Shown piece by piece: positions 14,601 to 21,767 of a stretch of 21,767 nt of DNA. This DNA is from Clostridia bacterium (GTDB lineage: Bacteria > Bacillota > Clostridia > Christensenellales > Borkfalkiaceae), in NCBI GenBank assembly GCA_017646555.1, contig JAGCMG010000076.1:1-21767 (forward strand). Reading direction: 5' to 3'. Within the stretch, counting starts at the first letter, position 1. Each line of letters begins with the position of its first letter. The notes under the pieces were generated by a model, which did not search any database, had not been told where the DNA came from, and worked only from the letters and a program-made list of their open reading frames with translations. The position numbers were made by a program, and so were the translations under genes.

Positions 14601-17600
14601 AATGCAGCCAGCCATTTACCTAACGGTCAAACGCGTATCGACCTTGGTGTTACCACACTTACGTTCCAGTCGTATAACATTAAAGACCATTATCCAAATA
14701 TTAGTGATTTATTGAGTTTTGGTACTCAATGTTATATTTACCCAAAGAGCGAAACTAATCCAAACGGTAAAATTGATTGGAGTATTCGTTTTGGTCACGT
14801 TCAATGGCGTGGTGTACCTATGACGGATGCGCAACTTGAACTTTATCGTACGACTGGGCTTAAAATAGCAGTTGTATTTACAGGTGATACCGTTTACGGT
14901 TTCGTTGACGACGGCACTGGTAATATGATTTGCTTAATGTATTTTAGAACATACTTTTTTGGCACTTTTATAGAGTATGAATTTGCTGGCGTTCAAACAT
15001 ACTTCCACGACGACTATATTAGTGACATTGATATTAGGGAAACCATACCTAACGTCGAACTTAAAAAGACGGTAGTCGGTAAAGGTGATATTAATATTTC
15101 TGAAACAAAGGTTGGTGGAGATGTTACTATAACAGCAATCCCTGAAAGTGGTTATAGGCTTAAAAAATTAATCGTTGACGGCGTTGATATGACGCATAAA
15201 CTTAACGGCAATCAGTACCTTATTAAAGAGTGTAAGGAATTAGAACTTAGGGTGCAAGCCGAATTTGAATCTATAATTACGACTTACACGATAACGCACA
15301 CCGTTTTAGGTGGTGCAAATACGAATAGTTTGTATCCACAAAACAAAAAGACTTTATCACTCGTTGATGAGAGTGGTACTGTAATTACTTACGCAACCGT
15401 TAATAAAGGCGCTGTAGATTTAGAAATTCCAAGCAATTTAAGTGGTACTTATTACTACTATATGGAAGGGTATACGAAAATTCAAGAAAAGTTTACTTCT
15501 GGTAAACAAATTGATGAAACGACCCTTAACTTTATAGAAGCAATTGCGGAAAGTTCTAAATTAACGCTATCGACAACGTCTAACGGGTTATTAAATATAA
15601 CCGCACCTAAAGACGTTATAGGCACGGTCGAGTTTAGTAAAGATTTTGATTTTTCGAATAGGTCAATGCTGGAATTTGATATAGAGTTCCAGGTAAGTTC
15701 TAATTTATATTACGTCGCGGAATTTATATTTAATACACCTTACACTAACGCTGGTCAAGAGAAAGTGTATTATTCGTTTATAATGCAAAATAACGGGCTT
15801 GATTTTAGATTTTATCAACATTCAACCCCAGATGATACAACGTTATATTCTAATAATACTGGTGGCACGGTAACTTTAACGGGGCACGTTTCGTTAAGAA
15901 TTGTTAAAAATACAACTCAGTTTAGCATAACGAACTTTAAGGCTGGCTCGACTGCACTTGACGACGTTAATAAGTTATTTTTAACAGAATCCGAGTTTGT
16001 GTCGTTACAGTATAACGTTAAACACTCACCGGATGACATTCCTGCGCCAGACATTAAGGTTAGTAATTTTGCGATAAACACGTCTTTAGCGAACTTGCGT
16101 TTTGAAGGGTTATTCAAAGAAACGGATACGCACGGCGATTACCAATTATTCACTCAAAAAGATATTTCGTTTGAACTTCGTGAAATGACGGAAGTATATG
16201 ACGATACTAAAACCGAAAGAACTGCCGTACAGTATATCTATATAAACAACACTTTTAGATACGTATTGTCATCGGGCAAGACTCAACAAAGAGTCGGTTC
16301 GGACTGGGTTGATGCAACGCCAAAGGCATATATTTATAATGAAACAAATCGTGAATTTGAAGAAGTTGACGCACTCGGCACGATATCTAAACGATATAAC
16401 GAAAGTACAGGTTTAACGACTTATACGATTAGTGGTTATGCGTTCGACTCTTCTAACGAAGTTATAAACGTTAAAACGTTTGGTTTTACGACGACTGATA
16501 TAACCACTTACGTTTCTTTTGACGAATTGCCGAATGATACCGTTTATGCAGAAATGACTCTTGAGGTTACTAAGGTAAAAGACGTTGCTGAAACGTTTGG
16601 TGGTGGTTTCTGTTTATCAAATCCCGTTACTAATGATAATAAACAAATCATTTACGGCGTAAGATATAATAATTACGAAAATAATAAAGCAGAGAGCACG
16701 GCGGGGGATACTTTCTCGTTTAAGCAAGAGTGGCAACTTAGAGTTAACAACTATTGGAGAACGTATTATGTGGGTAAAGATACTAATGCTACCTCTATAA
16801 AGATAAGTATTGGTGTTGCCGTAGCAAACGGTAAAACGTATTTATTAGCAGGGGAAAATATTAGGGAAATGTCTATCATTGACGTTTTAAACGTTGATGG
16901 TGGAGAAATTTACTGCATAACAAACTACAATGCTTGTGAGAGTATATTTACGAGTTTTAACTCATACACGCATATACCTTCGTCAATTAAAAAGTCTATA
17001 ACTTGCAATGAAACTCGTGGCTCGGTTTCGGTAAGTGGTAACTTTTTAGATAGAGTAACAATTACTGCAGAGCCTAAAGTTGGCTATAAAGTTGGTAAAG
17101 TTACCTTAAACGGTAAAGATATAACTTTTGGTGGTTATATACAATCGCACCCAACCACGTATAGTTATGAGGTTTTAGTTGATAAAACTTCGGCAAAAAA
17201 TACGTACGTTATTGAAGGCTATTATAATAACTACGCTGACGTTGTGGTGGAATTCGTTCAAATAGTTTCAACTTACTCGGTTACTTACAATTGCTATCAT
17301 AAAGATTCTTCGTACCAAACTAATGATTATTTAATGAAAGCAGGTCAAGTGATTAGGTTCTACGGTAAAACAACCGGTTACGTTGTCGGTGCGACGACTG
17401 ATGCGAACGGTAAGATATCACTTCAACTTCCAGCAGATACCTATGATATTTATGTTGACGGGCATTCAACGGGAACTACTGTAACGATAGCTGGGGATGT
17501 AACTAACGGTACTCTTTCAATAAACAGACCTACTTACGAACAAAATAATTACGTTGGTAGGTATGTTCCGGGGTATGAGGGAATGTCGGATATAACGATA

Positions 17601-19832
17601 GATGACCCGTTTGGTATATCGTATTCGCAAGCCTCGCATAAATACGTAAGGGATTCGCAGTTAGTAATCGGTCAAGGATTTAGTTATAACGACTCATATA
17701 TGTCGTTTGATTTTAAGATAACGAGTAACGTTCTTTACGACCACGTATTATTGACCGTATACGATAAAAATATTGCTAACTTCAAAAAGATTCAATTCTT
17801 GTTACTTGAGAACAAAATCCTTGTTAAAGTCCATACGCCAAATACTAACTTGACTTTAACTAAAGAATCAACGGTTTATGGCAGTAATTATGGTGGTACT
17901 AACGAGTTTATTTCCACTATAGTACATTTTAGTGGTAGTAAGATAACGGTTTATCTTCCTAATCAAGATATTGATAGTAGAATCGTGTATGATTTAGGAT
18001 TTACGCCAAGTTTTATGACGTTAGGTGGCTCTGATTGGAGTGCGGTGTCTAATGCTTGGGAAATTAAGAACTTACGTCTATACGACGCGCAAAACGTTGC
18101 TGTTAAATACACGTATGATTCAGCCCATTGTCAATTTGAGCAAGCGCCTACGACTATTCAAAACGCAACCACTAGGAACTTCAAGATTACTACTAAATAC
18201 GCAAGTAATAATTCAGACTTTTATACCGTAAAATCCGTTAAAATTAACGGGGAAGTGGTTTGGTCAAGTGCTACTAGCGTTCATAGTGCGGAATTTACTT
18301 ATACGCCGTATACGTATGATACGCTTAATATAGTGGTTGAAACGGCGCTTACTAAAGTGTATAGATACGTTAAGTTAACGCTTAAATCAAGTGATGCCGT
18401 CTTAAAGGATGCACACGTATTAAAAGGCAAGACCGTAACGATTAAAAATAGTTCTAATACGGTGGTGCAAACGCTTAAAGTTGGCGACAACGGTTTAGTT
18501 TTAGGCGACGAAACTGGTAACTATATGCGCCTTGCTTACGGTGATTTCACGGTGGAAGTTCCAGGTTATACTTCACAAACCTTTACAGTTGACGGTACTA
18601 CGGGTGTAGTTGCGGGTAACGACCACAAGTTATACTTAGATGAGTCGGTTACTATGCCACTTACTCTGAAAGTATTTGAAAACAATACGCTTGATTCTAC
18701 CGGCTCGTTATCGGCGAGTGACTTTAAGACTGCTGGTGAACAAACTCTTGCGTCTGATTTTGCAAATAACGTAATTTATATGGAATTCTTCTATCGCCAT
18801 AACGGTTTAACCTATACTGGTGACGAGGGTGGTACTTGGTTTAGATTACATTCTAAAACAACAAATCACGACCATGAGACATCAACGACGTTTGGTGGCC
18901 ACCACGACTCAACGACTGAAAACGGTAGTTACACCGGAAACACAGGAAATTGGGGCTTTAGATTTGGTGGTAACTCTAACTGGGTTGGTAAGTCAATGAC
19001 ACAAGACCAGTACAATACGTTCAAGGGCTCACAAGGACTTAAGATGGGTGTTGCTATCATAGACGGTATTGCATACGGATTACTTTCTGACGGGCTTGGT
19101 ACTTATAGAGTATACTTAATGACTTCAAGAGAAGAATATGATTATATCGTTGGCATTGGGTTTAACAACCCTGGTCCATCTGATATTAAGGACATTAAGG
19201 TTTACACTGACCTCAATTCTTGTCCACAAGTAGTTCAAAGTATTGCTGGTAAGAACTTTAGTATGGCGCAATATATGAACCAATACTGGAAAGCAACTGG
19301 TAACGCAACGACTGGCTATACGGTTACTATGCCTGACCCAACTCAAAATGCAGGTATGGGTTATATCGTACCGTATTCATTTGCAAATGGCAAGGGTATT
19401 GAGTTTAATCTTACCTCTAAGGTTGATAGCACGACTAAAGTATATCCGTTCATTTACTTGTATACTGGAAAATCAGCTAATGACCAAGACCCACGTGATA
19501 GAATAGGTATTCAATTCTGTTGTTGGAACGGTAATTGGTCTATTAAGATTTGTAAGCGTGGTGTTGATGACTTCGGTAATACATCTGGTCAAGGTGGCGA
19601 GTTGCTTAAGGGTGAATCGACGAAGATTCGTATTAAGGCGGATACAAATGGTGATATTTGTATATTTATAAACGACGGTGTAAACGACATTCCGTTAACA
19701 ATGCCAGAAAACGTACAAGCAAATCTCATTACTGGCTTTAGGTTTACTAATTCTGCTGGAAATTTAACCTTATCAAACGGTGAAAAAGCATGGTTTAAGT
19801 TTACTAATTTCAAGCCGATAGGCGTTAGTTAA
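11682..19832 (+). CDS. Giant modular surface protein with SipW-type signal
   Basis: A 2716-residue (about 300 kDa) exported protein. The start is TTG, supported by AAAGGAAG eight bases upstream; there is no better in-frame ATG. A 24-residue basic head, a hydrophobic core and SATFAWYKDH (about 44-53) form a SipW-type signal. A His/Cys-rich stretch follows (about 196-260). The rest repeats three kinds of module. Concanavalin-like beta-sandwich modules lie for example at 827-1123, 1286-1768, 1954-2140 and 2324-2716. InlB B-repeat-like modules lie at about 663-733, 1124-1200, 1769-1861 and 2141-2223 (VTITAIPESGY and VTITAEPKVGY). Transthyretin/CnaB-like modules lie at about 739-826, 1203-1285, 1862-1953 and 2227-2323. 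There is no LPXTG, S-layer or choline-binding anchor, so it is probably held through the fibre proteins. Its role is probably adhesion or glycan binding. Module borders are estimates by eye. Confidence 0.75.
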   Translation: MSKKVTQKKLNNGTVTQSAKLKLGGWRFAFIIILAVVVLASFASATFAWYKDHLVGSEFVTGSFFIEESSFSIEKTGTYTYIDDGIVSKFDFAPKAVTENNTVLTIKDGEDYNGTSAIAVSKPTFEKNSIYLITFKISGTSNLSGYVYISYNGVEYYSHQLIASSNAYTIEFRSEFSGVHEIRAVWGEHNGEVSMHNLDNTWTQDNNTGTHYRYCTHSGCSHVADLEKHYSFRWNIADATNPYGTHTHNCVCGKEHSCVELDITAKSKVLFDEMPETSITSGKYLLFENVENPVYNLAVLVGSNGLSSDVELYDGTYKVSVATQTSGTITAWDGSYKSFAYDTSDKLYDNETTVDVEYGIIKETLNNEYAEWAVQTGDRTVMVYIAEQFFHISSQHTENGLWTTNKPTANGVGYDLYSSILPQTNGTDNGWKDFLYLGNANPTTFDDIYSKTSGLFDFKSNEYNPKVISFKLQGDSVTGKDGSQYFIEFKLFTVDEDSVKRCYNVQICQWNGTITLKKGGDPDDGIGLMPITTFSIKDKPIDCRLVIGNNLYIFYVYDEQLKDFRQVNEPFMLDGNVVDVAMTALHNNLDNRNWLISELQINPAPAYELQFDELVIIKKNGEKQNVSPKQYTNYLDSLTFGGQTLEFAGSNIFAEPVPIIAGQSISIIAKPKKAVEPTMYSVEGVYIGDRKIANITYDNGAEQDRASTLTALFSEVAYNDDGQRCSIKIVIEEKTFPGPNLKLTISQKFLSVQGPKTPANGSTVKIFSNGFEKTATVGANGVVTFTDVPSGEYIISCDGYGWRFNISSDGEYTSKYCDRTLTYVNYESLPTAAVGSNYGNITYDSGSNTYSASIMLTKEYEIDYATVRHSGDKYNPEVDQSTFAYGNVIFKDVLYTAYQGDGGLGDGTYDSNNNLISDASIYDATGATLKMQKGNNYKYAMATIYDPMIKFGTKAKYGDYCYYETGRDIDWWINAASHLPNGQTRIDLGVTTLTFQSYNIKDHYPNISDLLSFGTQCYIYPKSETNPNGKIDWSIRFGHVQWRGVPMTDAQLELYRTTGLKIAVVFTGDTVYGFVDDGTGNMICLMYFRTYFFGTFIEYEFAGVQTYFHDDYISDIDIRETIPNVELKKTVVGKGDINISETKVGGDVTITAIPESGYRLKKLIVDGVDMTHKLNGNQYLIKECKELELRVQAEFESIITTYTITHTVLGGANTNSLYPQNKKTLSLVDESGTVITYATVNKGAVDLEIPSNLSGTYYYYMEGYTKIQEKFTSGKQIDETTLNFIEAIAESSKLTLSTTSNGLLNITAPKDVIGTVEFSKDFDFSNRSMLEFDIEFQVSSNLYYVAEFIFNTPYTNAGQEKVYYSFIMQNNGLDFRFYQHSTPDDTTLYSNNTGGTVTLTGHVSLRIVKNTTQFSITNFKAGSTALDDVNKLFLTESEFVSLQYNVKHSPDDIPAPDIKVSNFAINTSLANLRFEGLFKETDTHGDYQLFTQKDISFELREMTEVYDDTKTERTAVQYIYINNTFRYVLSSGKTQQRVGSDWVDATPKAYIYNETNREFEEVDALGTISKRYNESTGLTTYTISGYAFDSSNEVINVKTFGFTTTDITTYVSFDELPNDTVYAEMTLEVTKVKDVAETFGGGFCLSNPVTNDNKQIIYGVRYNNYENNKAESTAGDTFSFKQEWQLRVNNYWRTYYVGKDTNATSIKISIGVAVANGKTYLLAGENIREMSIIDVLNVDGGEIYCITNYNACESIFTSFNSYTHIPSSIKKSITCNETRGSVSVSGNFLDRVTITAEPKVGYKVGKVTLNGKDITFGGYIQSHPTTYSYEVLVDKTSAKNTYVIEGYYNNYADVVVEFVQIVSTYSVTYNCYHKDSSYQTNDYLMKAGQVIRFYGKTTGYVVGATTDANGKISLQLPADTYDIYVDGHSTGTTVTIAGDVTNGTLSINRPTYEQNNYVGRYVPGYEGMSDITIDDPFGISYSQASHKYVRDSQLVIGQGFSYNDSYMSFDFKITSNVLYDHVLLTVYDKNIANFKKIQFLLLENKILVKVHTPNTNLTLTKESTVYGSNYGGTNEFISTIVHFSGSKITVYLPNQDIDSRIVYDLGFTPSFMTLGGSDWSAVSNAWEIKNLRLYDAQNVAVKYTYDSAHCQFEQAPTTIQNATTRNFKITTKYASNNSDFYTVKSVKINGEVVWSSATSVHSAEFTYTPYTYDTLNIVVETALTKVYRYVKLTLKSSDAVLKDAHVLKGKTVTIKNSSNTVVQTLKVGDNGLVLGDETGNYMRLAYGDFTVEVPGYTSQTFTVDGTTGVVAGNDHKLYLDESVTMPLTLKVFENNTLDSTGSLSASDFKTAGEQTLASDFANNVIYMEFFYRHNGLTYTGDEGGTWFRLHSKTTNHDHETSTTFGGHHDSTTENGSYTGNTGNWGFRFGGNSNWVGKSMTQDQYNTFKGSQGLKMGVAIIDGIAYGLLSDGLGTYRVYLMTSREEYDYIVGIGFNNPGPSDIKDIKVYTDLNSCPQVVQSIAGKNFSMAQYMNQYWKATGNATTGYTVTMPDPTQNAGMGYIVPYSFANGKGIEFNLTSKVDSTTKVYPFIYLYTGKSANDQDPRDRIGIQFCCWNGNWSIKICKRGVDDFGNTSGQGGELLKGESTKIRIKADTNGDICIFINDGVNDIPLTMPENVQANLITGFRFTNSAGNLTLSNGEKAWFKFTNFKPIGVS

Positions 19833-19840
19833 AACAACAA

Positions 19841-19884
19841 TTAAAAATCTCACGGGGCAAAAATTGCCTCGTGAGTATTTTTAA
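19841..19884. terminator. Bidirectional rho-independent terminator after the giant gene
   Basis: CTCACGGGGCAA (19849-19860) pairs with TTGCCTCGTGAG (19864-19875), with one G-U pair and a 3-base loop. It is flanked by AATTAAAAAT on the left and ATTTTTAATT on the right, so it works in both directions. It closes the second operon 16 bases past its stop. Confidence 0.92.
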
Positions 19885-19938
19885 TTAAGGTAGTATTTTA
19901 ATAGGGAACGGCACTATGAAAATTGACCAAATCAAGTT

Positions 19939-19966
19939 AAAAGGCGCTTAAGAATAAGCGCCTTTT
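19939..19966. terminator. Second terminator hairpin in the convergent gap
   Basis: AAAAGGCGCTTA (19939-19950) pairs perfectly with TAAGCGCCTTTT (19955-19966) around AGAA, a 12-bp stem. On the minus strand it sits about 65 bases past the TetR stop and likely ends that transcript. On the plus strand it backs up the terminator at 19841. Confidence 0.8.
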
Positions 19967-20012
19967 CCGCGTTAGTAAGAGTGATAAAAACTAAAGCGGT
20001 TAACATTATTAT

Positions 20013-20034
20013 AAGGAGGTATAAAGTGAACTAA
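20013..20034 (+). other. Orphan perfect Shine-Dalgarno with a two-codon frame
   Basis: AAGGAGGT (20013-20020) is followed at a normal distance by GTG (20026-20028), one Asn codon and TAA. The site overlaps the end of the tetR gene on the other strand. It may be a remnant of a lost gene or chance. No downstream frame continues. Confidence 0.3.
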
Positions 20035-20693
20035 ATTTTGCTTTCGATATAACTTTGCAAGCCGTCCATAGTGGCTTTGACAAGCATATCAAAATCGAAA
20101 GTTTTTACTAAAGAAATAATTTCTTTAATAGTGCTATCGGGTACGCGACAAATTAAAAGAACTGTTTCTAAAAAGCGCGTAATTTTTCTATCAAAAGTAA
20201 AATACATATCGCAAGGGATGGCTAAAAACGAGCGCATAACACCACCTAAAGCAATTTCTAACTCGTAAAAATCTTTAATTTCAAAATCGGTTAAATAATC
20301 ACTAAAAATGTATTGTAATTTTTTTGCTACGTTATCGTAAACTACCTTGCTTGAGTTGGGCATAGAGTAGGAAACGTTATACATTTCCCTTAAATGCTCA
20401 CTACTTTCAGCGATTGATAGTTGCAAAACCGTTTCAACGGCGTAGTGTAAAATCTTATCACTTTTACGGTTAGATAAAAGTATGTTAACGGTTTCGTACT
20501 GGCAGTTGATTACAAGCCCTATAAGTTCACAAACGATTAATTCTTTATTCTTAAATAAAAAGGTTAAAGAGCCGTAGTTTACGCCAGATTCTAACGCGAT
20601 TTTTCTTAAAGTCGTGGCTTGATACCCGTCCGCTAAAAATAGTTTATTAGCAGTTTTTAATATCTGTGATTTTGCGCTTGGATTGCTTTCCAT
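20031..20693 (-). CDS. TetR/AcrR family transcriptional regulator
   Basis: A DNA-binding repressor of about 220 residues. The N-terminal helices read SQILKTANKLFLADGYQATT and continue into LRKIALESGVNYGSLTFLFK, the standard TetR helix-turn-helix at about residues 10-50. The remaining helical part is the ligand-binding and dimer domain, which is not conserved enough to name an effector. I start it at 20693 because AGGGG lies five bases upstream of that ATG. A start six codons earlier (20711) has no ribosome binding site. It has its own promoter, with a palindrome between the promoter and the start, so it most likely represses itself. I find no second copy of that palindrome near the 21096 gene or the surface operons, so its other targets are unknown. 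Confidence 0.88.
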   Translation of the reverse strand: MESNPSAKSQILKTANKLFLADGYQATTLRKIALESGVNYGSLTFLFKNKELIVCELIGLVINCQYETVNILLSNRKSDKILHYAVETVLQLSIAESSEHLREMYNVSYSMPNSSKVVYDNVAKKLQYIFSDYLTDFEIKDFYELEIALGGVMRSFLAIPCDMYFTFDRKITRFLETVLLICRVPDSTIKEIISLVKTFDFDMLVKATMDGLQSYIESKI

Positions 20694-20722
20694 TTTTACC
20701 CCTAAAGCCATTGTCTACTATG

Positions 20723-20742
20723 AACTATACCGTGATATAGTT
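20723..20742. promoter_or_regulatory. Palindromic TetR-type operator
   Basis: AACTATA and TATAGTT flank a 6-base centre, giving perfect 7-bp arms. It lies between the tetR -10 box and its start codon, just past the expected transcription start, the classic place for autorepression. Confidence 0.65.
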
Positions 20743-20751
20743 TACGATATA

Positions 20752-20780
20752 AAGATAACACATTTTGTTAGCGTTGTCAA
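20752..20780 (-). promoter_or_regulatory. Sigma-A promoter of tetR
   Basis: On the minus strand, a perfect TTGACA (20780-20775), a 17-base spacer and TATCTT (20757-20752). Confidence 0.75.
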
Positions 20781-20995
20781 GAAGTTTTTACGGTTATTTT
20801 AATTTTTTATAATATTATTGTAAAGATTAGAATTTAGATTGTTGTTTGTATCGTCAATTTATAAAATATTTACAAAATACACACTTTTATCATTTTTGTA
20901 CCGTTAAGTATAGGGGATTACTTTTTGACTTGTTAAAAGGTATAACGCATTGTTGAAATTAGTTACAAAATGACAATAATATTCTTCACAAACTA

Positions 20996-21025
20996 TTGAC
21001 CCTTCCTCCCACGATATGGTATAAT
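20996..21025 (+). promoter_or_regulatory. Sigma-A promoter of the secreted protein gene at 21096
   Basis: TTGACC (20996-21001), an 18-base spacer and a perfect TATAAT (21020-21025), with TG at 21017-21018 making an extended -10. The transcript should start near 21031-21033. Confidence 0.82.
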
Positions 21026-21031
21026 TATGAA

Positions 21032-21049
21032 AAGATAATTCATTATCTT
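21032..21049 (+). promoter_or_regulatory. 5'-terminal leader hairpin
   Basis: AAGATAAT (21032-21039) pairs with ATTATCTT (21042-21049), almost exactly at the expected transcript start. A stem at the very 5' end can protect mRNA from 5'-dependent decay, as known for Bacillus aprE and E. coli ompA leaders; here this is inferred from position. Confidence 0.5.
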
Positions 21050-21095
21050 AAAATCTTTTTCATTAAAAGAAATAAAAAAAGGAGGACTAACTCAA

Positions 21096-21767
21096 ATGAA
21101 AAAGTTGTTTTTACTTATGCTTACAGTCGCTATGGTTCTTTCGTTTAGCATGTCTGCAGTTTTTGCAAGTGCTGATGAACCTGCCGGCGAACCTGTAGCG
21201 CCACAAACTTTCGTTGCGACCGTTCCAAGTGATTACGTACCTGATGCATCGGCTACGGCAATCAATGACTTGAATGGTCTTAAAGCAGTAACGGGTGGTT
21301 CAGTATATCTTAATGCTGATATTACTATTTCTGCATCTGACGAATTTACTGGCATTGCTCCTACCGCTGCTCTCTTATTTGATGGTAACGGTAAAACTAT
21401 TACCTTTGCAGACCGCGCACCAGTGGCTCTCTTCACCAACGGTGCTGACGTTGCTGTTAAAAACCTTACTGTAAAAGGTTCTTTCACTGCAACTGCTAAT
21501 GCAAATACCGCTGTTATGATTGCTCAATCTAACAAAACCGTATCTTTTGATAACGTTGTTATTGATTTCACTCTTAACGCTAACGCACCAAAGTTCCATG
21601 AGACTGACTTCGGTTTATTTATCGGTAGACTTTCTGGTGGCTCAGCAACTTTCAACAACTGTATCACTGCCGGTAACGTAACTTCTTACAAAGGTGTTGA
21701 AGAATACGCTCCTAATAACAGCGTTGCTAACGGTACCGTATCTGTTGGTGCTTTCGTTGGTCAACAA
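21096..21767 (+). CDS. Secreted beta-rich surface protein, N-terminal part
   Basis: The first 224 residues of an exported protein cut by the right edge. It has a standard Sec signal: MKKLF head, hydrophobic core, and cleavage near MSAVFA-SADE (about residue 24). This is not the YAW type, so it should be cut by an ordinary signal peptidase. The mature part shows repeated short strands such as GGSVYLNADITI, FDGNGKTITF, VAVKNLTVKG and VSFDNVVIDF. That is the rhythm of a right-handed beta-helix (pectate-lyase-like) surface protein; the fold is suggested, not proven. The ribosome binding site GGAGG (21081-21085) is strong, codon use favours GCT, GGT and AAC, and the leader starts with a hairpin. 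All of this suggests high expression. The function is unknown. Confidence 0.7.
   Translation, partial: MKKLFLLMLTVAMVLSFSMSAVFASADEPAGEPVAPQTFVATVPSDYVPDASATAINDLNGLKAVTGGSVYLNADITISASDEFTGIAPTAALLFDGNGKTITFADRAPVALFTNGADVAVKNLTVKGSFTATANANTAVMIAQSNKTVSFDNVVIDFTLNANAPKFHETDFGLFIGRLSGGSATFNNCITAGNVTSYKGVEEYAPNNSVANGTVSVGAFVGQQ

Larger units (their letters stand above)
20712..21095. other. Divergent intergenic region between tetR and the secreted protein gene
   Basis: 384 bases without a gene. From left to right it holds the TetR operator palindrome (20723-20742), the tetR promoter (20752-20780), about 200 bases of AT-rich sequence in which I see nothing firm, the promoter of the 21096 gene (20996-21025), a 5' leader hairpin (21032-21049) and a strong ribosome binding site (21081-21085). 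Confidence 0.7.

Noticed and set aside
19700..19832. A sortase (LPXTG) or other wall anchor at the C-terminus of the giant protein
   Set aside because: The protein ends in a sandwich-like module with no LPXTG-like motif, no hydrophobic tail and no basic end.
19916..19951. A 12-codon frame starting ATG AAA ATT GAC, ending inside the hairpin at 19939
   Set aside because: It is too short to support as a gene. The upstream AGGGAA is a modest ribosome binding site, and the 3' half is explained by the terminator stem.
20925..20970. Extra promoter-like boxes (TTGACT/TATAAC and TTGAAA/TAATAT) upstream of the 21096 gene
   Set aside because: The first pair is only 10 bases apart, and the second is weak compared with the clear promoter at 20996-21025.

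Overview
The window is AT-rich, with sigma-A type promoters, strong AAGGAGG-like ribosome binding sites and TAA/TAG stops. It carries an AGCS-type amino acid symporter, RsmE, an RsmF-like rRNA methyltransferase and SipW-type signal peptidases. Together these point to a low-GC Gram-positive (Bacillota), most likely an uncultured clostridial lineage. I see no rRNA, tRNA, CRISPR array, transposase or phage gene.

Layout. (1) 1-2603: housekeeping flank. The start of a Na+:amino acid symporter gene (minus strand) diverges from rsmE and an rsmF-like gene. (2) 2885-10371: a seven-gene plus-strand cluster. In order it has a degenerate EAL-like protein with an acidic tail, a membrane-anchored TasA/camelysin-like protein, a probable major secreted subunit with a YAWY-type (SipW-dependent) signal, an ER-type signal peptidase, a membrane-anchored McrB-like AAA+ ATPase, its tentative DUF2357-like coiled-coil partner, and a second ER-type signal peptidase. 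It ends in a textbook terminator that overlaps the last stop codon. (3) 10441-19884: a second transcription unit from a near-consensus promoter. It encodes a signal-peptidase-like protein that lost its catalytic residues, a small YAWF-signal protein, and a 2716-residue modular surface protein with a TTG start and an FAWY-type signal. (4) 20031-20780: a TetR-family regulator on the minus strand with its own promoter and a palindromic operator. (5) 20996 to the right edge: a strongly expressed secreted protein with an ordinary Sec signal, cut by the window end.

Reading of the whole. Regions 2 and 3 look like one surface-structure locus. Up to four exported substrates (3771, 4714, 11138, 11682) lie beside two intact SipW-like peptidases (5582, 9730) and one pseudo-peptidase (10529). 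In Bacillus the analogous tapA-sipW-tasA operon makes biofilm fibres. The new element here is the McrB-like ATPase with two N-terminal membrane segments and its DUF2357-like partner, sitting between the two peptidase genes with no visible McrC-type nuclease motif. I propose, as inference, that this pair energises or controls assembly or export of the surface structure rather than restricting DNA. Several RNA hairpins between the genes (4616-4680, 5497-5540, 8112-8145) suggest that relative expression is set after initiation.

Limits: all family assignments were made by eye from motifs. The DUF2357, EAL-like and domain-module calls need profile or structure comparison.
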